64,000 bases of DNA from Pseudomonas benzenivorans (GTDB lineage: Bacteria; Pseudomonadota; Gammaproteobacteria; Pseudomonadales; Pseudomonadaceae), in contig NZ_FNCT01000011.1 of the NCBI RefSeq assembly GCF_900100495.1, positions 62,001 to 126,000 of the forward strand, read 5' to 3'. The translations under genes and the position numbers were made by a program. Below the pieces are notes generated by a model, which was not told the DNA's origin, ran no database searches, and was given only the letters and a program-made list of their open reading frames with translations. This document shows positions 43,467 through 55,451 of the stretch, piece by piece; position 1 is the stretch's first letter; each line of letters opens with the position of its first letter.

Positions 43467-44796
43467 GCCGCCACCTCCGCGCCGCGCAGTTGTGCGGCGA
43501 CCAGTTGCTCCAGCCGCGTCCGCAACGGCGCCAGGTGGATCAGTTCGAGCATCTCGCTGGCGAAGGCGTAGGTCAGCAGCGCTCGCGCCGCCGCCAGGGC
43601 GATCCCGCGCGAGCGCAGGTAGAACAGCGCCTGTTCGTCCAGCTGGCCGACCGCCGCGCCGTGGGCGCACTTGACGTCGTCGGCGAGGATCTCCAGGCGC
43701 GGCTGGGCGTTGGCCTGGGCCGAATCCGACAACAGCAGGTTCTTGATGGTCTGGCCGGCATCGGTCTTGATCGCGCCCGGGCGCACGATGATCCGACCGT
43801 CGAACACCCCGTGGCCGCGCCCGTCGATCACCCCCTTGTACAGTTCGCGGCTGGTGCAGTGCGGCGCCAGGTGCTCGATGCAGGTCTGGTTGTCCAGGTG
43901 CTGCTCGCCGCGCGGCAGGTACAGGCCGTGCAGGGCGACCTCGGCACCGGCGCCTTCGAGCAGCACCCGCACCTCCTGCCGCGCCAGCGCCGCGCCGAGG
44001 GCCAGCGAGTGCGCGACGAAGCGGCTGCCCTCGGCCTGGCGCACGTCGAGCAGGGCGACATGGAAGGCAGCAGTGCTCTGGTTCTGCAGCTGGTAATGCT
44101 CCAGCACGGCACCGGCCTCGAGCTCCACCTCGGTCACGGCATTGTTGAGGTAGCACTCGCCTCCGCCGCCGAGGTGGCTTTCGACCAGGGTCGCGCGGCT
44201 GCCGGCGCCCAGTTGCACCAGCACCCGCGGGCTCAGCAGCAGCGGCGTGACGCCGGCGTCCGCGAGAAACACCAGCTGGATCGGCGCTTCGACCGTCGTA
44301 TCGGCAGGGATCTGGATGAATGCCCCGTCCTCGGCCAGGGTCGTATTGAGCGCGGTGAAGGCCTGCGGCTGGCTGCGAAAGGCGTGCGCGAAGCGGGCTT
44401 CGAGCGCCGCATCGGCGGCCTGCAACGGCATGGCCAGGTTGCTTAGCCGGACGCCCGGCGGCAGGCCCTCGAGCGCCGAGAGCGGCGCGGCGAAGAAACC
44501 GTTGATGAACACCAGGCGCGGGCCGCATGAGTCGTTGAGATCGCCGGCGAATCGCTCGAGGCTCTCGGCCGACGGCTGTCGACTGCTGCCCGGCGCGGCC
44601 GGCTGGAACGGGGTCGCCAGGATGGGCGCGACCCGGGTGTACTTCCAGGCCTCGTCCTTGGCCGTGGGGAAGCCCTGCTCGGCCAGCCATTGCCAGGCCG
44701 TGCGGCGCAGCTCCCGCAGCCAGGCGGGCTGGCGGCTGGCGAGCCTGGGTTCGATGCGGGCCAGGAAGGCCGCGCCGGCTACGCTGGTCTCATTGT

Positions 44797-44800
<4 letters not shown>
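43463..44800 (-). CDS. sufD: SufD, Fe-S assembly scaffold subunit
   Basis: Partner of SufB and SufC in the SufBC2D scaffold. It has 445 residues with a right-handed beta-helix core. LRRTAWQWLAEQGFPTAKDEAWKYT opens it, and the C-terminal block VKCAHGAAVGQLDEQALFYLRSRGI is the SufB/SufD hallmark, with the conserved His. It overlaps sufC by 4 bp at its start. Confidence 0.93.
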
Positions 44801-45564
<764 letters not shown>

Positions 45565-45577
45565 GGGTCACCTCCGC

Positions 45578-47026
<1,449 letters not shown>

Positions 47027-47104
47027 CGCTACCTCCTCGTCCCTGCGTGGCGGACGATTCGATTGCCTATAGGTTTACTCTCCACAGCATATTTAGCAAG
47101 TATC

Positions 47105-47118
47105 TACTTTGCAAAGTA
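47105..47118. promoter_or_regulatory. Perfect palindrome TACTTTGCAAAGTA before sufB
   Basis: A 14-bp perfect dyad in an AT-rich island (about 47085-47135) 79 bp upstream of sufB. It is a good candidate for the SufR-like repressor site or for part of the promoter. Part of it (AAGTATGGA) recurs near the regulator gene at 47725. Confidence 0.55.
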
Positions 47119-47215
47119 TGGATATTTGGCGGGCTCAATCGGTTGAGTCGGCCAGCCGTTACGCTGCCCTGCGACTAACGCAGACACGCGCGCTTCGGAA
47201 CAGCACAGAACCCCC

Positions 47216-47300
47216 GTAGGAGCTGGGGGGGACGCCTAGTTCCATGCCCGCGAACGGCACAAGCTTCGCGGGAATGGAACTGGGCGCCCCCCCGCTCCGA
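47216..47300. repeat. Long REP-type hairpin between the Rieske gene and sufB
   Basis: GTAGGAGCTGGGGGGGACGC and its inverted partner GCGCCCCCCCGCTCCGAC enclose a second stem GTTCCATGCCCGCGAA / TTCGCGGGAATGGAAC. It is related to the element at 61809-61890. The gap 47027-47330 contains this and the palindrome, but no gene. Confidence 0.75.
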
Positions 47301-47330
47301 CAAAAAGCCTGAGAGCGGCGACCGCTCCGC

Positions 47331-47636
47331 CTACAGCCGCAGCAGGATGTCCTCACCTTCCACCCGCACCTCGAAGCGCTCGACCCGATAGACCTCTTCG
47401 GTGAGGCATTCGCCGCTGGTCACGTCGAACTCGTAGGCGTGCACCGGGCAGGTCACCACGCTACCGCAGAGCGTGCCTTCGCCCAGCGGGCCGTCCTCGT
47501 GCGGACAGCTGTTGTGGATGGCGTAGTACTGACCGTCGACGTTGAACAGCGCGATCGGCGTAGCTCCCAGGTAGACGGTCCTGCCGCTGCCCAGAGGGAT
47601 GTCGCCGACGCGGGCGACCTTGACGAATTCACTCAT
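47331..47636 (-). CDS. Rieske-type [2Fe-2S] ferredoxin, NirD-like
   Basis: Small soluble ferredoxin of 101 residues. The cluster ligands are C44/H46 in SCPHEDGPLGEG and C63/H66 in TCPVHAYEFD. VKVARVGDIPLGSGRTV and ALFNVDGQYYAIHN are typical of the NirD/SuhB-like small Rieske group. It lies just upstream of the suf genes on the same strand and diverges from the regulator, so it is probably part of the suf regulon. In several bacteria such a Rieske gene accompanies sufBCDSU-sufT. Confidence 0.88.
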   Translation of the reverse strand: MSEFVKVARVGDIPLGSGRTVYLGATPIALFNVDGQYYAIHNSCPHEDGPLGEGTLCGSVVTCPVHAYEFDVTSGECLTEEVYRVERFEVRVEGEDILLRL

Positions 47637-47716
47637 GGCACCCCTCTCGGTTACCACCGGCGCGAAGCCCCCAAATTCAACAGCTAGACGCTCGCATCTA
47701 GATTGTCAATAATGAA

Positions 47717-47735
47717 CTTTCCTAAGTATGGAAAG
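47717..47735. promoter_or_regulatory. Dyad before the SufR-like gene
   Basis: CTTTCC-N7-GGAAAG just upstream of the chosen start (47746). It could be an autoregulatory operator. The match to any known SufR site is not established. Confidence 0.35.
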
Positions 47736-47745
47736 GGAAACTCCG

Positions 47746-48417
47746 ATGCGCGCTGCCAGCCAGAATGCCGAGGCCCGCGGTTCCGGCCGGGATCGCGTGC
47801 TCTACCTGCTCAAGCGCGATGGCCCCCAGGCCACGGCGCGGGTCGCACAGCAGCTGGGGGTGACGGCCATGGCCGTGCGCCAGCACCTCGCCGTCCTGCT
47901 TGCCGAGGGCCTGGTCGAGTTCAGCGACGAGCCGCGCAAGCTCGGCCGCCCCGCGCGCATCTGGCGGCTGACGGCCAAGGCCGATGCGCGCTTTCCGGAT
48001 CGGCACGCGGGGCTGGCGGTCGACATGCTGCAGGTGGCTCAGCGCGTGTTCGGCGAAGACGGCCTGGAGCGCCTGACCGATGGCTGGACGCGCAAGCAGG
48101 TGGCCGCCTACCGCGCGCAGATGCCGCGCCAGGACCTGCCGCTCGACCAACGGGTGGCCGCCCTGGTGAGGATCCGCTGCGAAGAAGGCTTCATGGCCGA
48201 ATGCCGGCCGGCCGCGGACGGGACCATCGAACTGGTGGAAAACCACTGCGCCATCGCCAGGGCCGCGCACTTCTGCAGCCAGCTCTGCGGCGGCGAGCTG
48301 AGGCTGTTCCGCGAGGTGCTCGGCGACGACGTCCGGGTCGAGCGCGTCGAGCACTTCCTCGCCGGCGACCGCCGCTGCACCTACCGCATTCTCGCGATAC
48401 CGGGCGCCGGGCAATAA
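47746..48417 (+). CDS. sufR: SufR-like Fe-S-sensing transcriptional regulator
   Basis: A 223-residue regulator of the DeoR/ArsR-like winged-helix class. RVAQQLGVTAMAVRQHLAVLLAEG is the DNA-binding helix-turn-helix and RKLGRPARIWRL the wing. The C-terminal half has the cluster-ligand pattern: C168 in ENHCAIA, C177 and C181 in FCSQLC, and C211 in RRCTYRI. In cyanobacteria and actinobacteria SufR represses suf when it holds a cluster. It diverges from the Rieske-suf genes. The Met at 47746 is preferred; an upstream Met at 47728 overlaps the dyad. The last codons, GGG CAA TAA, run into a repeat element that supplies the stop. Confidence 0.88.
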   Translation: MRAASQNAEARGSGRDRVLYLLKRDGPQATARVAQQLGVTAMAVRQHLAVLLAEGLVEFSDEPRKLGRPARIWRLTAKADARFPDRHAGLAVDMLQVAQRVFGEDGLERLTDGWTRKQVAAYRAQMPRQDLPLDQRVAALVRIRCEEGFMAECRPAADGTIELVENHCAIARAAHFCSQLCGGELRLFREVLGDDVRVERVEHFLAGDRRCTYRILAIPGAGQ

Positions 48418-48560
48418 TCCATTGCTCAAGCAGCTGCGGCTGACCTGTGTAGGGTGCGCGGGGCCGCCTAGGCCGTGCGCACCACTGGCGGATGCCTGGC
48501 GCGCACCGCGCACCCTACGAGCTGGAGTCATCGAAACAGTAATTCTGAGACATCACACTA
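48411..48560. mobile_element. Composite MITE/REPIN element, copy 2
   Basis: Shares with copy 1 (38528-38695) the blocks GCAATAA, CCATTGC, CAAGCAGCTGCG, CTGACCTG, GAGTCATCGAAACAGTAATT and CTGAG, plus the right end TAGTGTG. It begins exactly at GCAATAA, whose TAA is the stop of the SufR-like gene. The outer left end of copy 1 (TAGTGTGCTGTCTT) is absent. REPIN 10 lies inside. Confidence 0.72.
48449..48519. repeat. REPIN 10, inside composite element copy 2
   Basis: Long arm 48449-48484 (GTAGGGTGCGCGGGGCCGCC, then TAGGCCGTGCGCACCA) and a short, slightly decayed arm 48498-48519 (GCGCGCACCGCGCACCCTAC). Confidence 0.78.
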
Positions 48561-48571
48561 GCTCGCGTGCC

Positions 48572-49477
48572 TCACTCCAGCCACGCCTTCAGCTCCAGCC
48601 GCGCCTCCTGCCCCGGCACCAGGCACAAGCTGTCGGCGCCGCAGCTGGCGGCCTCGACGCAGAGAAAACCCAGCGCCTCATTCCAGCCGACATCGGTCAG
48701 CGGCCGGCTGCCCGGGTGCCAGACCACGCTGTTGGCGCCGCCACGGGTGTCGATGCACAGGCGTCGCTGCCAGGCCAGGTCCTGCAACTGCAGCAGGCCG
48801 GCGCGGCGGAAGATCCGGTGACAGCCCTCCTCGATGCGCAGCTCGCCCTGCTGGCGGCAGTCGGCGCGCGCCAGCAGGTCGTAGCCCGCGGCGCCATCCA
48901 GACCGAGCAGCGCCACCCGCGCCACGTCGCTGACCCGCCAATAGGCGTGCAGGGCATGGCTGAGCTGGCAGGGCTCGCTGTCCTGGTGACGGGTGCTCAG
49001 GCGCAGCTTCAAGCCGGCGCCCAGCTCGGCATCGAGGCTCACCGTCCAGTCGCACAGCTCCAGCTGCCAGCGCAGGTGCATGCCCTGCTCGTCGGCTGTG
49101 CTGCCGAGCAGCTGCCAGTCGCTCAGGCGCGCCCAGCCATGGGACGGCCAGCCGCTCTCGCTCGGGTGGCGGCCGAACCAGGGCCAGCACACCGGCACCC
49201 CACCGCGAATCGCCCCGCCCTGCGGCCAATGGCTGGCGCACCAGAGCCAGGGGCGTTGGCCGCGCGGCTGGAAATGCAACAGCTGGCCACCCTGGCGGCT
49301 GAACGCCGCCTGGAAGTGCGAATGCTCGAGCAACAGCAGCTCGCGACCCTGATGCGTCAGCCACTGCTGGGTTTGGCCATGGGCTAGCGGAAACAGCGCA
49401 GCCAAGGGGTGCGTCGAGGCATCCCTTGGCTGCGCTGCAGGCGAGCCGGGCAGACGCCGCGGCTTAATCGGCGCCAT
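48572..49477 (-). CDS. D-hexose-6-phosphate mutarotase (aldose 1-epimerase family, YeaD-like)
   Basis: Interconverts alpha and beta anomers of hexose-6-phosphates, which would feed Zwf with the beta form. The 301-residue beta-sandwich protein has QGGQLLHFQPRGQRPWLW, the catalytic-region GGVPVCWPWFG and HPSESGWPSHGWARLSDW. The Glu near the end, EARLELKAWLE, fits too. It is last of the gts operon, after the porin. The start is uncertain: ATG 49477 or GTG 49480. Confidence 0.88.
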   Translation of the reverse strand: MAPIKPRRLPGSPAAQPRDASTHPLAALFPLAHGQTQQWLTHQGRELLLLEHSHFQAAFSRQGGQLLHFQPRGQRPWLWCASHWPQGGAIRGGVPVCWPWFGRHPSESGWPSHGWARLSDWQLLGSTADEQGMHLRWQLELCDWTVSLDAELGAGLKLRLSTRHQDSEPCQLSHALHAYWRVSDVARVALLGLDGAAGYDLLARADCRQQGELRIEEGCHRIFRRAGLLQLQDLAWQRRLCIDTRGGANSVVWHPGSRPLTDVGWNEALGFLCVEAASCGADSLCLVPGQEARLELKAWLE

Positions 49478-49512
49478 CACGCGCCCTGCTCATCACCACA
49501 GTCGCCACCGGC

Positions 49513-50736
49513 TTATTTCCACCAGTACTCGACCTGCACGCCGAAGTTCGAGCCGTGCCGCGCGGTGTCGAAGGCGCCGCTGTCGGACAGCGCCGAACCC
49601 GCCGCCAGTTGACTGGCCGCGCGCTGCGCCGCCTGGTTCCAGCTGGCATAGGTGTAGTACAGGCGGAACTCGGGACGCGCCCAGAATTCCGGGCCGGCCG
49701 GCGACCAGGTCGGCGCCACGGTGAACTTGGTCAGCTTGCGCGTGCCGTCCACGGCGTCGACCTGGTCGTGGCCCAGCTCGCCGACCAGCTTGAACTGCTC
49801 GGTGAAGGCGTAGCTGGTACGCCCGCCGACCGACAGCCAGTCCTGGTCGTCGCCATCCGGGCGCACGTCCTTCTGGTAGACGAACTCCACCTGGCCGCCC
49901 AGGCGCGGGGTCATCTGCCAGTCGAAGAACTCCACCAGGCGGTAGCTCTTGTTGTCGCGGTCCAGGGTGACGTCGCCGGTATAGCCCAGGCCGGTACCCG
50001 GGCCGCGGCCGTACTGCAGGGCGAACTTGTTCTTGCCGCCGAGGAAATCGCTCTGCACGTGCTGCGCGGTGAGCGCCCAGCCGCTGTTGGCGTCGGTGCT
50101 GTCGGGCTTGTCGATATAGCTCAGGCCGAACTCCAGCTCGCCGCCGGGGTTGCTCTTGAAGCCGGCCACGTTGAAGTCGTGGCGGTTGATGTAGGGTTCC
50201 TGAAAGTAGCTGTCCTTGCGCGAGAAGGCATAGCTGTAGCGCAGGTCGCCGATCAGCATGTCCTCGATGCCGGCGCCGGTCGCGCTCTGGTTCCAGTAGT
50301 AGAAGTCGCTGATGTGGATGTCGTTACGCTTGTAGAAGCGCCGACCGGCCCAGAACGAACCGCCATTGAGCGCCGGCATGTTGCTCAATTCGGCATACAT
50401 CTGGTTCATCCGCGCGAAGCCGTAGTCGCCGGTGAACTCCGGCGTGTGGCCGTACTGGTTGTACAGCTGCGCCATGCCCTCGACGCTGAGCACCGAGCCG
50501 TCGTCCAGGGTCAGCAGGTCCTCGCGCAGGTCCAGCTCGATGTAGTGCTCGCACTCGTTGCCCAGGCGGTATTTCGACTGGGCGCCGGGCAGCTGGAAGC
50601 ACGACTGGCTGCCATTGCCGTCCGCGCTGCCGGCGCCGCTGCGCACGTAGCCGCCGAACTCCAGGGCCTGGGCCGCCTGCGGCAGCGCCAGATAGCCGAG
50701 GCTCAGAACCAATCCCAAACTTGTTGCTGCTCTCAT
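49513..50736 (-). CDS. LamB-type carbohydrate porin in the glucose-uptake operon
   Basis: Outer-membrane porin of 407 residues with a signal peptide of about 23 residues ending AAQA. The mature start LEFGGYVRSGAGSADGNG and blocks CFQLPGAQSKYRLGNECEHY, GSFWAGRRFYKRNDIHISDFYYWNQ and the end GVQVEYWWK match LamB, as in the maltoporin at 10679. Most pseudomonad gts loci have an OprB-type porin here, so the family differs from the usual. It follows gtsD (102 bp gap) and precedes the mutarotase. GGAGTGGAT precedes the start. It may pass glucose and maltodextrins. Confidence 0.88.
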   Translation of the reverse strand: MRAATSLGLVLSLGYLALPQAAQALEFGGYVRSGAGSADGNGSQSCFQLPGAQSKYRLGNECEHYIELDLREDLLTLDDGSVLSVEGMAQLYNQYGHTPEFTGDYGFARMNQMYAELSNMPALNGGSFWAGRRFYKRNDIHISDFYYWNQSATGAGIEDMLIGDLRYSYAFSRKDSYFQEPYINRHDFNVAGFKSNPGGELEFGLSYIDKPDSTDANSGWALTAQHVQSDFLGGKNKFALQYGRGPGTGLGYTGDVTLDRDNKSYRLVEFFDWQMTPRLGGQVEFVYQKDVRPDGDDQDWLSVGGRTSYAFTEQFKLVGELGHDQVDAVDGTRKLTKFTVAPTWSPAGPEFWARPEFRLYYTYASWNQAAQRAASQLAAGSALSDSGAFDTARHGSNFGVQVEYWWK

Positions 50737-50838
50737 ATCCACTCCAGTAATTGTTATTGTTTTAACCACGCACTTGCGGAGTTCACCGGTGCCCCTACCG
50801 CAGACACCCGTGAACCCTTGACACCCTCCAGATTGATT

Positions 50839-51999
<1,161 letters not shown>

Positions 52000-52010
52000 T
52001 TTTTCTTACC

Positions 52011-52847
52011 TCAACCTTTGACGGCGCCGGCAGTCAGCCCGCGCAAAAAGTACTTGCCAGCCAGGATGTAGACCACCAGGGTGGGCAGGCCGGCGATCAT
52101 CGCCGCGGCCATGTCGACGTTGTATTCCTTGACCCCGGTGCTGGTGTTGACCAGGTTGTTCAGGGCCACGGTGATCGGCTGGGTATCGCCGCTGGCGAAC
52201 ACCACGCCGAAGAGGAAGTCGTTCCAGATCTGGGTGAACTGCCAGATCAGGCAGACCATGATGATCGGGATCGACATCGGCAGCAGGATGCGTCCGAAGA
52301 TAGTGAAGAAGCCCGCGCCATCCAGGCGCGCCGCCCGCACCAGGGCATCCGGCACGCTGACGTAGTAGTTGCGGAAGAACAGCGTGGTGAAGGCCAGGCC
52401 GTAGACCACATGCACCAGCACCAGGCCGCTGGTGGTGTTGGCCAGGCCGAGCTGGCCGAGGGTGAAGGACGCCGGCAGCAGCACCACCTGGAACGGCAGG
52501 AAGCAGCCGAACAGCAGCAGGCCGAAGAACAGCTGCGAGCCGCGGAAGCGCCACATGGCCAGCACGTAACCGTTCAACGCGCCGAGCAGGGTCGAGATCA
52601 GCACCGCCGGGACGGTGATCTTCACCGAGTTCCAGAAGAACCCGCCGACGCTGTCCCAGGCCTTGAGCCAGCCGATCGCGGTGATCACGTCGGGCCAGGA
52701 CAACAGGTTGCCGGTGCGGATGTCGTCCGGGCTCTTGAAGCTGGTCAGCAGCATCACCACCAGGGGGATCAGGTAGACCGCGCAGGCCGCCAGCAGGGTC
52801 GCGTAGATCGCCAGCCGGCTGAGGCTCAAAGGGGATCGGCTAGTCAT
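52011..52847 (-). CDS. gtsC: GtsC, glucose/mannose ABC transporter permease
   Basis: CUT1 permease of the MalG type, 278 residues with about six hydrophobic segments. The coupling motif is ALVRAARLDGAGFFTIFGRILLP (EAA-like). FKSPDDIRTGNLLSWP near the N-terminus and a C-terminal ...AGKYFLRGLTAGAVKG are typical. Met 52847 overlaps the end of gtsB by 8 bp. Confidence 0.93.
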   Translation of the reverse strand: MTSRSPLSLSRLAIYATLLAACAVYLIPLVVMLLTSFKSPDDIRTGNLLSWPDVITAIGWLKAWDSVGGFFWNSVKITVPAVLISTLLGALNGYVLAMWRFRGSQLFFGLLLFGCFLPFQVVLLPASFTLGQLGLANTTSGLVLVHVVYGLAFTTLFFRNYYVSVPDALVRAARLDGAGFFTIFGRILLPMSIPIIMVCLIWQFTQIWNDFLFGVVFASGDTQPITVALNNLVNTSTGVKEYNVDMAAAMIAGLPTLVVYILAGKYFLRGLTAGAVKG

Positions 52848-53748
52848 GGCGTTTGCCTCGCAGTTCGGAGTAGAGGTAGGGCACCAGGATCGCCAGCACC
52901 GCGCCGAGCATGAGCATCGCGCTGGCGGCGCCGAGGCCCATCTGGCCGCGGGTGAAGGTATGCGCATACATGAACATCGCCGGCAGGTCGGAGGCGTAGC
53001 CGGGGCCGCCGGCGGTCATCGAGGCGACCAGGTCGAAGCTCTTGATGGCGATGTGCGCGAGGATCATCAGCGCGCTGAAGAACACCGGGCCGAGGCTCGG
53101 CAGGACGATGCGCAGGTAGATGGCCGGCAGGCTGGCGCCATCGACCTGGGCGGCGCGGATGATCGACTGGTCCACCCCTCTCAAGCCGGCGAGGAACAGC
53201 GCCATGACGAAGCCCGAGGCCTGCCACACCGCGGCGATCACCAGGCAGTAGACCACCCGCTCCGGGTCCACCAGCCAGTCGAAGCGAAAGCCTTCCCAGC
53301 CCCAGTCGCGGAGCATCTTGTCGATGCCCAGGCCGGGGTTGAGCAGCCACTTCCAGGCGGTGCCGGTGACGATCATCGACAACGCCATGGGGTAGAGAAA
53401 GATGGTGCGGATAAAGCCTTCGCGGCGGATGCGCTGGTCCAGCAGCACCGCCAGCAGCACGCCGAGCACCAGGCTGATGCTGATGAACAGCCCGCCGAAG
53501 AGCATCAGGTTCTTGCTCGCCACCCACCAGCGGTCGTTGTCCCACAGCCGCGCGTACTGCTGCAGGCCGACCCAGTTGTAGCTCGGCATGAAGCGCGAGC
53601 CGGTGAACGACAGCAGGAAGGTCCAGAGGATGTAGCCGTAGAAGCCGACCAGCACGATCAGCATGCTCGGCGCCAACACCAGCTTGGGCAGCCAGCGTTG
53701 CAGCGCATCCAGCTTTGAGGCCTTGGTAAAAACTGCGATTGAGCTCAT
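52840..53748 (-). CDS. gtsB: GtsB, glucose/mannose ABC transporter permease
   Basis: CUT1 permease of the MalF type without the large periplasmic loop. It has 302 residues and about six hydrophobic segments. The coupling motif is IIRAAQVDGASLPAIYLRIVLPSLG. It is preceded by a 155-bp gap that carries a GC-rich hairpin, which would favour higher expression of gtsA than of gtsB. Met 53748 is preferred over upstream Met 53844 in the repeat. Confidence 0.93.
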   Translation of the reverse strand: MSSIAVFTKASKLDALQRWLPKLVLAPSMLIVLVGFYGYILWTFLLSFTGSRFMPSYNWVGLQQYARLWDNDRWWVASKNLMLFGGLFISISLVLGVLLAVLLDQRIRREGFIRTIFLYPMALSMIVTGTAWKWLLNPGLGIDKMLRDWGWEGFRFDWLVDPERVVYCLVIAAVWQASGFVMALFLAGLRGVDQSIIRAAQVDGASLPAIYLRIVLPSLGPVFFSALMILAHIAIKSFDLVASMTAGGPGYASDLPAMFMYAHTFTRGQMGLGAASAMLMLGAVLAILVPYLYSELRGKRHD

Positions 53749-53771
53749 GGCAGGGCTCCTGGGTTGGGCTT

Positions 53772-53812
53772 GTCTCCCCTCGCCCTCCGGGAGAGGGGCC
53801 GGGGGTGAGGGC
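53772..53812. repeat. GC-rich stem-loop repeat between gtsA and gtsB
   Basis: CTCCCCTCGCCCTCC pairs with GGGAGAGGGG and continues into GGGGTGAGGG. A related motif (CTTCTCCCGGAGGGAGAAGG) lies at 60613-60632. It probably stabilises the upstream gtsA message. Confidence 0.6.
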
Positions 53813-53903
53813 GTTTGTCGAGCGCACGGATCCCCGGCGCCCATACGGGCACCCTGGAATCGCTGAGGAAATGGGCCGCCGGCGCAGCGGCGGCCGGCCT
53901 ACC

Positions 53904-55157
53904 CTATTGCACGGCCTGGATGGCCGCGGCCAGCTGCTGCGCAGCCTTTTGCGGGTCGGCCTTGGGGTCGTTGAAGAAGTTGGTCACCACGTCGAACACC
54001 GCGCCCTGCACGTAGCTGGAGGCGGCCATGCCGTGGGCCAGGCTCGGCTGCAGGCCACCGTTGGCGGCGGCGGCCTTGAAGTCGGCCATCGACTGCTGGG
54101 CGCAGGCGTCGAACACGCTCATGTCCTGGTCCAGACGCACCGGGATCGAGCCCTTGTTCTGGTTGAACACGCGCTGGAACTCGGTGCCCATCACGGTGCG
54201 CGCCAGGTCTTCCTGGGCCTTGCGGTTGTCCGCATCGCTCAGCTTGAACATGGCCAGCGAATCGATGTTGAAGGCGAAGCTGCCCTGGGTGCCGGGGAAC
54301 GGCAGGCACTGGTAGTCGCTGCCGGCGACCTTGCCGGCCGCGGTCCACTCGCTCTTGGCCCAGTCGCCCATGATCTGCATGCCGGCCTTGCCGTTCATCA
54401 CCATGGCGGTGGCGCTGTTCCAGTCGCGGCCGGCGGCATTAGCATCCACGTAGCCGTGCAGCTTCTGCAGGGCGGCGAACACCTCGACCATCTTCGGCCC
54501 GGTGAGGATGTCCTTGTCCAGTTCGACGAAGGCCTTGTGGAAGTCCTGCGGGCCGAGCAGGCCGAGGGCCAGATCCTCGAACACCGTGCTGTCCTGCCAG
54601 GGCTGGCCGCCGTGGGCCAGGGGGATGAAGCCGGCGGCCTTGAGCTTGTCGGCCGCGGCGAAGAACTCGTCGAGGGTGGTCGGCGGGGTGGCGCCGGCCT
54701 TGGCGAACACCTCGGGGTTGATCCACAACCAGTTGACCCGGTGCACGTTGACCGGCACCGCCACGTAGTCGCCGCCGAACTGCATCACCTCGACCACCTG
54801 TTCCGGCAACAGCTTGTCCCACTGCTGCTCCTCGGCCACCTGGTCGAGGTCGGCGAGCAGGCCCAGCTCGCCCCACTCCTGGATGTCCGGCCCCTTGATC
54901 TGCGCGGCGGCCGGCGGGTTGCCGGAAACGGCACGGGTCTTCAGCACGGTCATGGCCGCTTCGCCACCGCCACCGGCCACGGCGAAGTCCTTCCAACTGT
55001 GGCCCTGGTCTTCGACCAGCTTCTGCAGGGTATCGACGGCGCGCTTTTCGCCACCGGAAGTCCACCAGTGCAGCACTTCGACTTCACCGGCGAGGGCGCT
55101 CAAGGGCATGAGGGAGGCAAGGGAAACGGCGGTGGCCAGGCGAGAGATAGCATTCAT
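53904..55157 (-). CDS. gtsA: GtsA, periplasmic glucose/mannose-binding protein
   Basis: Sugar-binding protein of 417 residues with a signal peptide of about 23 residues (ends SALA). Mature start GEVEVLHWWTSGGEKRAVDTL, then GGEAAMTVLKTRAVSGNPP, QIKGPDIQEWGE and AHGGQPWQDSTVFEDLAL, all of the Gts/thermophilic glucose-binding group. It opens gtsABCD-porin-mutarotase and lies downstream of gltR-gtrS, which is known in P. aeruginosa to activate this uptake system. Confidence 0.94.
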   Translation of the reverse strand: MNAISRLATAVSLASLMPLSALAGEVEVLHWWTSGGEKRAVDTLQKLVEDQGHSWKDFAVAGGGGEAAMTVLKTRAVSGNPPAAAQIKGPDIQEWGELGLLADLDQVAEEQQWDKLLPEQVVEVMQFGGDYVAVPVNVHRVNWLWINPEVFAKAGATPPTTLDEFFAAADKLKAAGFIPLAHGGQPWQDSTVFEDLALGLLGPQDFHKAFVELDKDILTGPKMVEVFAALQKLHGYVDANAAGRDWNSATAMVMNGKAGMQIMGDWAKSEWTAAGKVAGSDYQCLPFPGTQGSFAFNIDSLAMFKLSDADNRKAQEDLARTVMGTEFQRVFNQNKGSIPVRLDQDMSVFDACAQQSMADFKAAAANGGLQPSLAHGMAASSYVQGAVFDVVTNFFNDPKADPQKAAQQLAAAIQAVQ

Positions 55158-55327
55158 GGGCGGTACCTTTTTGTTGTTATTCACGGGCAAGTCTGGTGCT
55201 TGCGCTGGAACAGAGTCTAACCACGGTCGCTGCCGTGGCGGGTAACGAAGGGATGCGCAAAGGTCACAGGCTGGTTACAAAGCGGGCAACCCGTAGACCC
55301 TATGTTCATGTGCAAGCCTTGCCGGAC

Positions 55328-55393
55328 GTAGGAGCGGCCCATGGCCGCGATAGAGCGCGCCTGCAAAGCATCGCGGGCATGGCCCGCTCCTAC
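55328..55393. repeat. REP hairpin upstream of gtsA
   Basis: GTAGGAGCGGCCCATGGCCG is mirrored by CGGGCATGGCCCGCTCCTAC. It lies in the 294-bp gap 55158-55451 between gtrS and gtsA, which otherwise should hold the gtsA promoter. Confidence 0.8.
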
Positions 55394-55451
55394 GAAATCT
55401 CCGAGAACCGTAGCCCAATGAAATCCGGGAATGTTTGCCAGCATATCCAGT

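Noticed and set aside
42192..44690. An 832-codon frame suggesting a SufD-SufS fusion
   Set aside because: Its first half is SufD read out of frame. SufS has its own Met at 43466, and SufD is intact in another frame.
53739..55220. 493-codon plus-strand frame opposite gtsA
   Set aside because: Antisense shadow of a clear binding-protein gene with a signal peptide.
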